This document shows, in pieces, positions 5,007 through 5,438 of a stretch of 5,438 nt of DNA (position 1 is the stretch's first letter; each line of letters opens with the position of its first letter). Below the pieces are notes generated by a model. The model ran no database searches and was not told where the DNA came from. It was given only the letters and a program-made list of their open reading frames with translations. The DNA lies in contig CATMOP010000161.1 of assembly GCA_950072225.1 (NCBI GenBank), forward strand, positions 1 through 5,438. Reading direction: 5' to 3'. The translations under genes and the position numbers were made by a program. This DNA is from an uncultured Nitrospina sp. Its GTDB lineage: Bacteria; Nitrospinota; Nitrospinia; Nitrospinales; VA-1.

Positions 5007-5438
5007 GCCAGACCCTTCTCCTTGCCCTTCATCCCCGAGATTCTGCGGGCGAGTTTGTCGTTCAGTTCGAGATGCTCTGTGAGGTCGCGGCGCAGAGGGT
5101 GATTCTCCATCTGCGCATCGACCGTTGCGAGGCGAAGGTTCTCGCGGACCTTGACCGGCTGGCCGAGGCGGACGGCGCGGACGCCGAGGCCGAGCAATCC
5201 TTCGAGCAGATTGTCGACGGCGACATTCGAGTCGGCGACGGCGAGGATGGTGCCGATGTCTTGGCTCGCCCAAGCTTGTAGGATGCGGACCGCCGTGTGA
5301 GTCTTGCCGGTGCCCGGAGGTCCTTGGATGAGGGTGAGTCGGCGTTCGATGGCTGCATTGGCCGCAGCGATCTGGGATTCGTTGAGCCCAGCTGGCAAAT
5401 CGATTGGACGGCGGTCGGCGCCGCCGAGAGCAGGACGG
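4808..5438 (-). pseudogene. Upf1/IGHMBP2-like superfamily 1 helicase, N-terminal fragment cut at both ends
   Basis: The minus-strand frame is open from the right edge to a TGA at 4808-4810. Helicase-like sequence covers about 4976-5438. It shows LNESQIAAANAAI (Q-motif region), Walker A GPPGTGKT (5300-5323), the motif Ia region VADSNVAVDNLLEGL, then LGVRAVRLGQPVKVRE, all typical of Upf1-like RNA/DNA helicases of the DNA2/NAM7 group. The similarity I can sense fades after LNRGWKEV (codon for Val near 4976). From there to 4808 the frame is simply antisense to the His-rich gene. Motifs II-VI, including the DEAD-like Walker B, are absent, so no active helicase is encoded. The part upstream of Walker A continues beyond the window. 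Base composition is clearly GC-richer than the rest of the window, which suggests foreign DNA. The phrasing KGLAHRELNRGW recalls eukaryotic algal members, but that impression needs a search. Confidence 0.75.
4970..5006. other. Probable junction between two unrelated DNA segments
   Basis: To the left the + strand codes the His-rich protein in moderate-GC DNA. To the right the - strand codes a GC-rich helicase. The two frames interpenetrate here, and neither has a sensible end of its own. I see no transposon end, tRNA or attachment repeat at the seam. An assembly or amplification chimera, or an old insertion, would both fit. Confidence 0.5.

Noticed and set aside
5003..5281. 92-codon plus-strand frame in the GC-rich right end
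   Set aside because: It is antisense to the helicase frame that contains a clear Walker A; acidic, low-complexity translation typical of a GC-rich shadow frame.

Overview
The window looks like a chromosomal contig from an uncultured Gram-negative bacterium. The evidence is a bactofilin, a membrane-anchored YkuD-type L,D-transpeptidase and an LptM-like outer-membrane lipoprotein signature beside argH. The style (moderate GC core, REP-like C-run/G-run palindromes between genes, a His-rich secreted protein) recalls Nitrospinota or deltaproteobacterial lineages, but I cannot assign a taxon from sequence alone.

Layout. Positions 1-235 (minus) are a start-less fragment of a Sel1-repeat protein made of near-identical 108-bp units, ending abruptly at about 227 against AT-rich DNA. 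Position 444-1262 (+) is a cyclic-nucleotide-binding domain fused to a bactofilin. Next come 240 bp with a possible promoter and several nested hairpins (about 1346-1502). Position 1503-2663 (+) is an L,D-transpeptidase with one transmembrane helix. A 310-bp gap follows, holding an inverted pair of C-run/G-run palindromes (2698-2780) and a hairpin just before the argH ribosome binding site. Then come argH (2974-4347, +), a 37-aa LptM-like lipoprotein (4357-4470, +) and a His-rich secreted or anchored protein (4548-5006, +). The right end (about 4976-5438, minus) is GC-rich and codes the N-terminal part of a Upf1/IGHMBP2-like helicase, which stops making sense inside the 3' end of the His-rich gene.

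How the genes fit together. The most interesting pair is the bactofilin fusion and the L,D-transpeptidase. They share a 54-residue segment (22 identical positions, no gaps by hand alignment) that belongs to no domain I recognise. In the bactofilin it lies between the nucleotide-binding domain and the filament domain. In the transpeptidase it is the cytoplasmic N-terminus ahead of the membrane helix. This suggests a module that links a nucleotide-responsive cytoskeletal scaffold to a periplasmic peptidoglycan cross-linking enzyme. argH plus the small lipoprotein form a separate, ordinary housekeeping pair.

Both window ends carry truncated reading frames joined to unrelated DNA, so assembly or amplification chimerism should be considered before either junction is read as biology.
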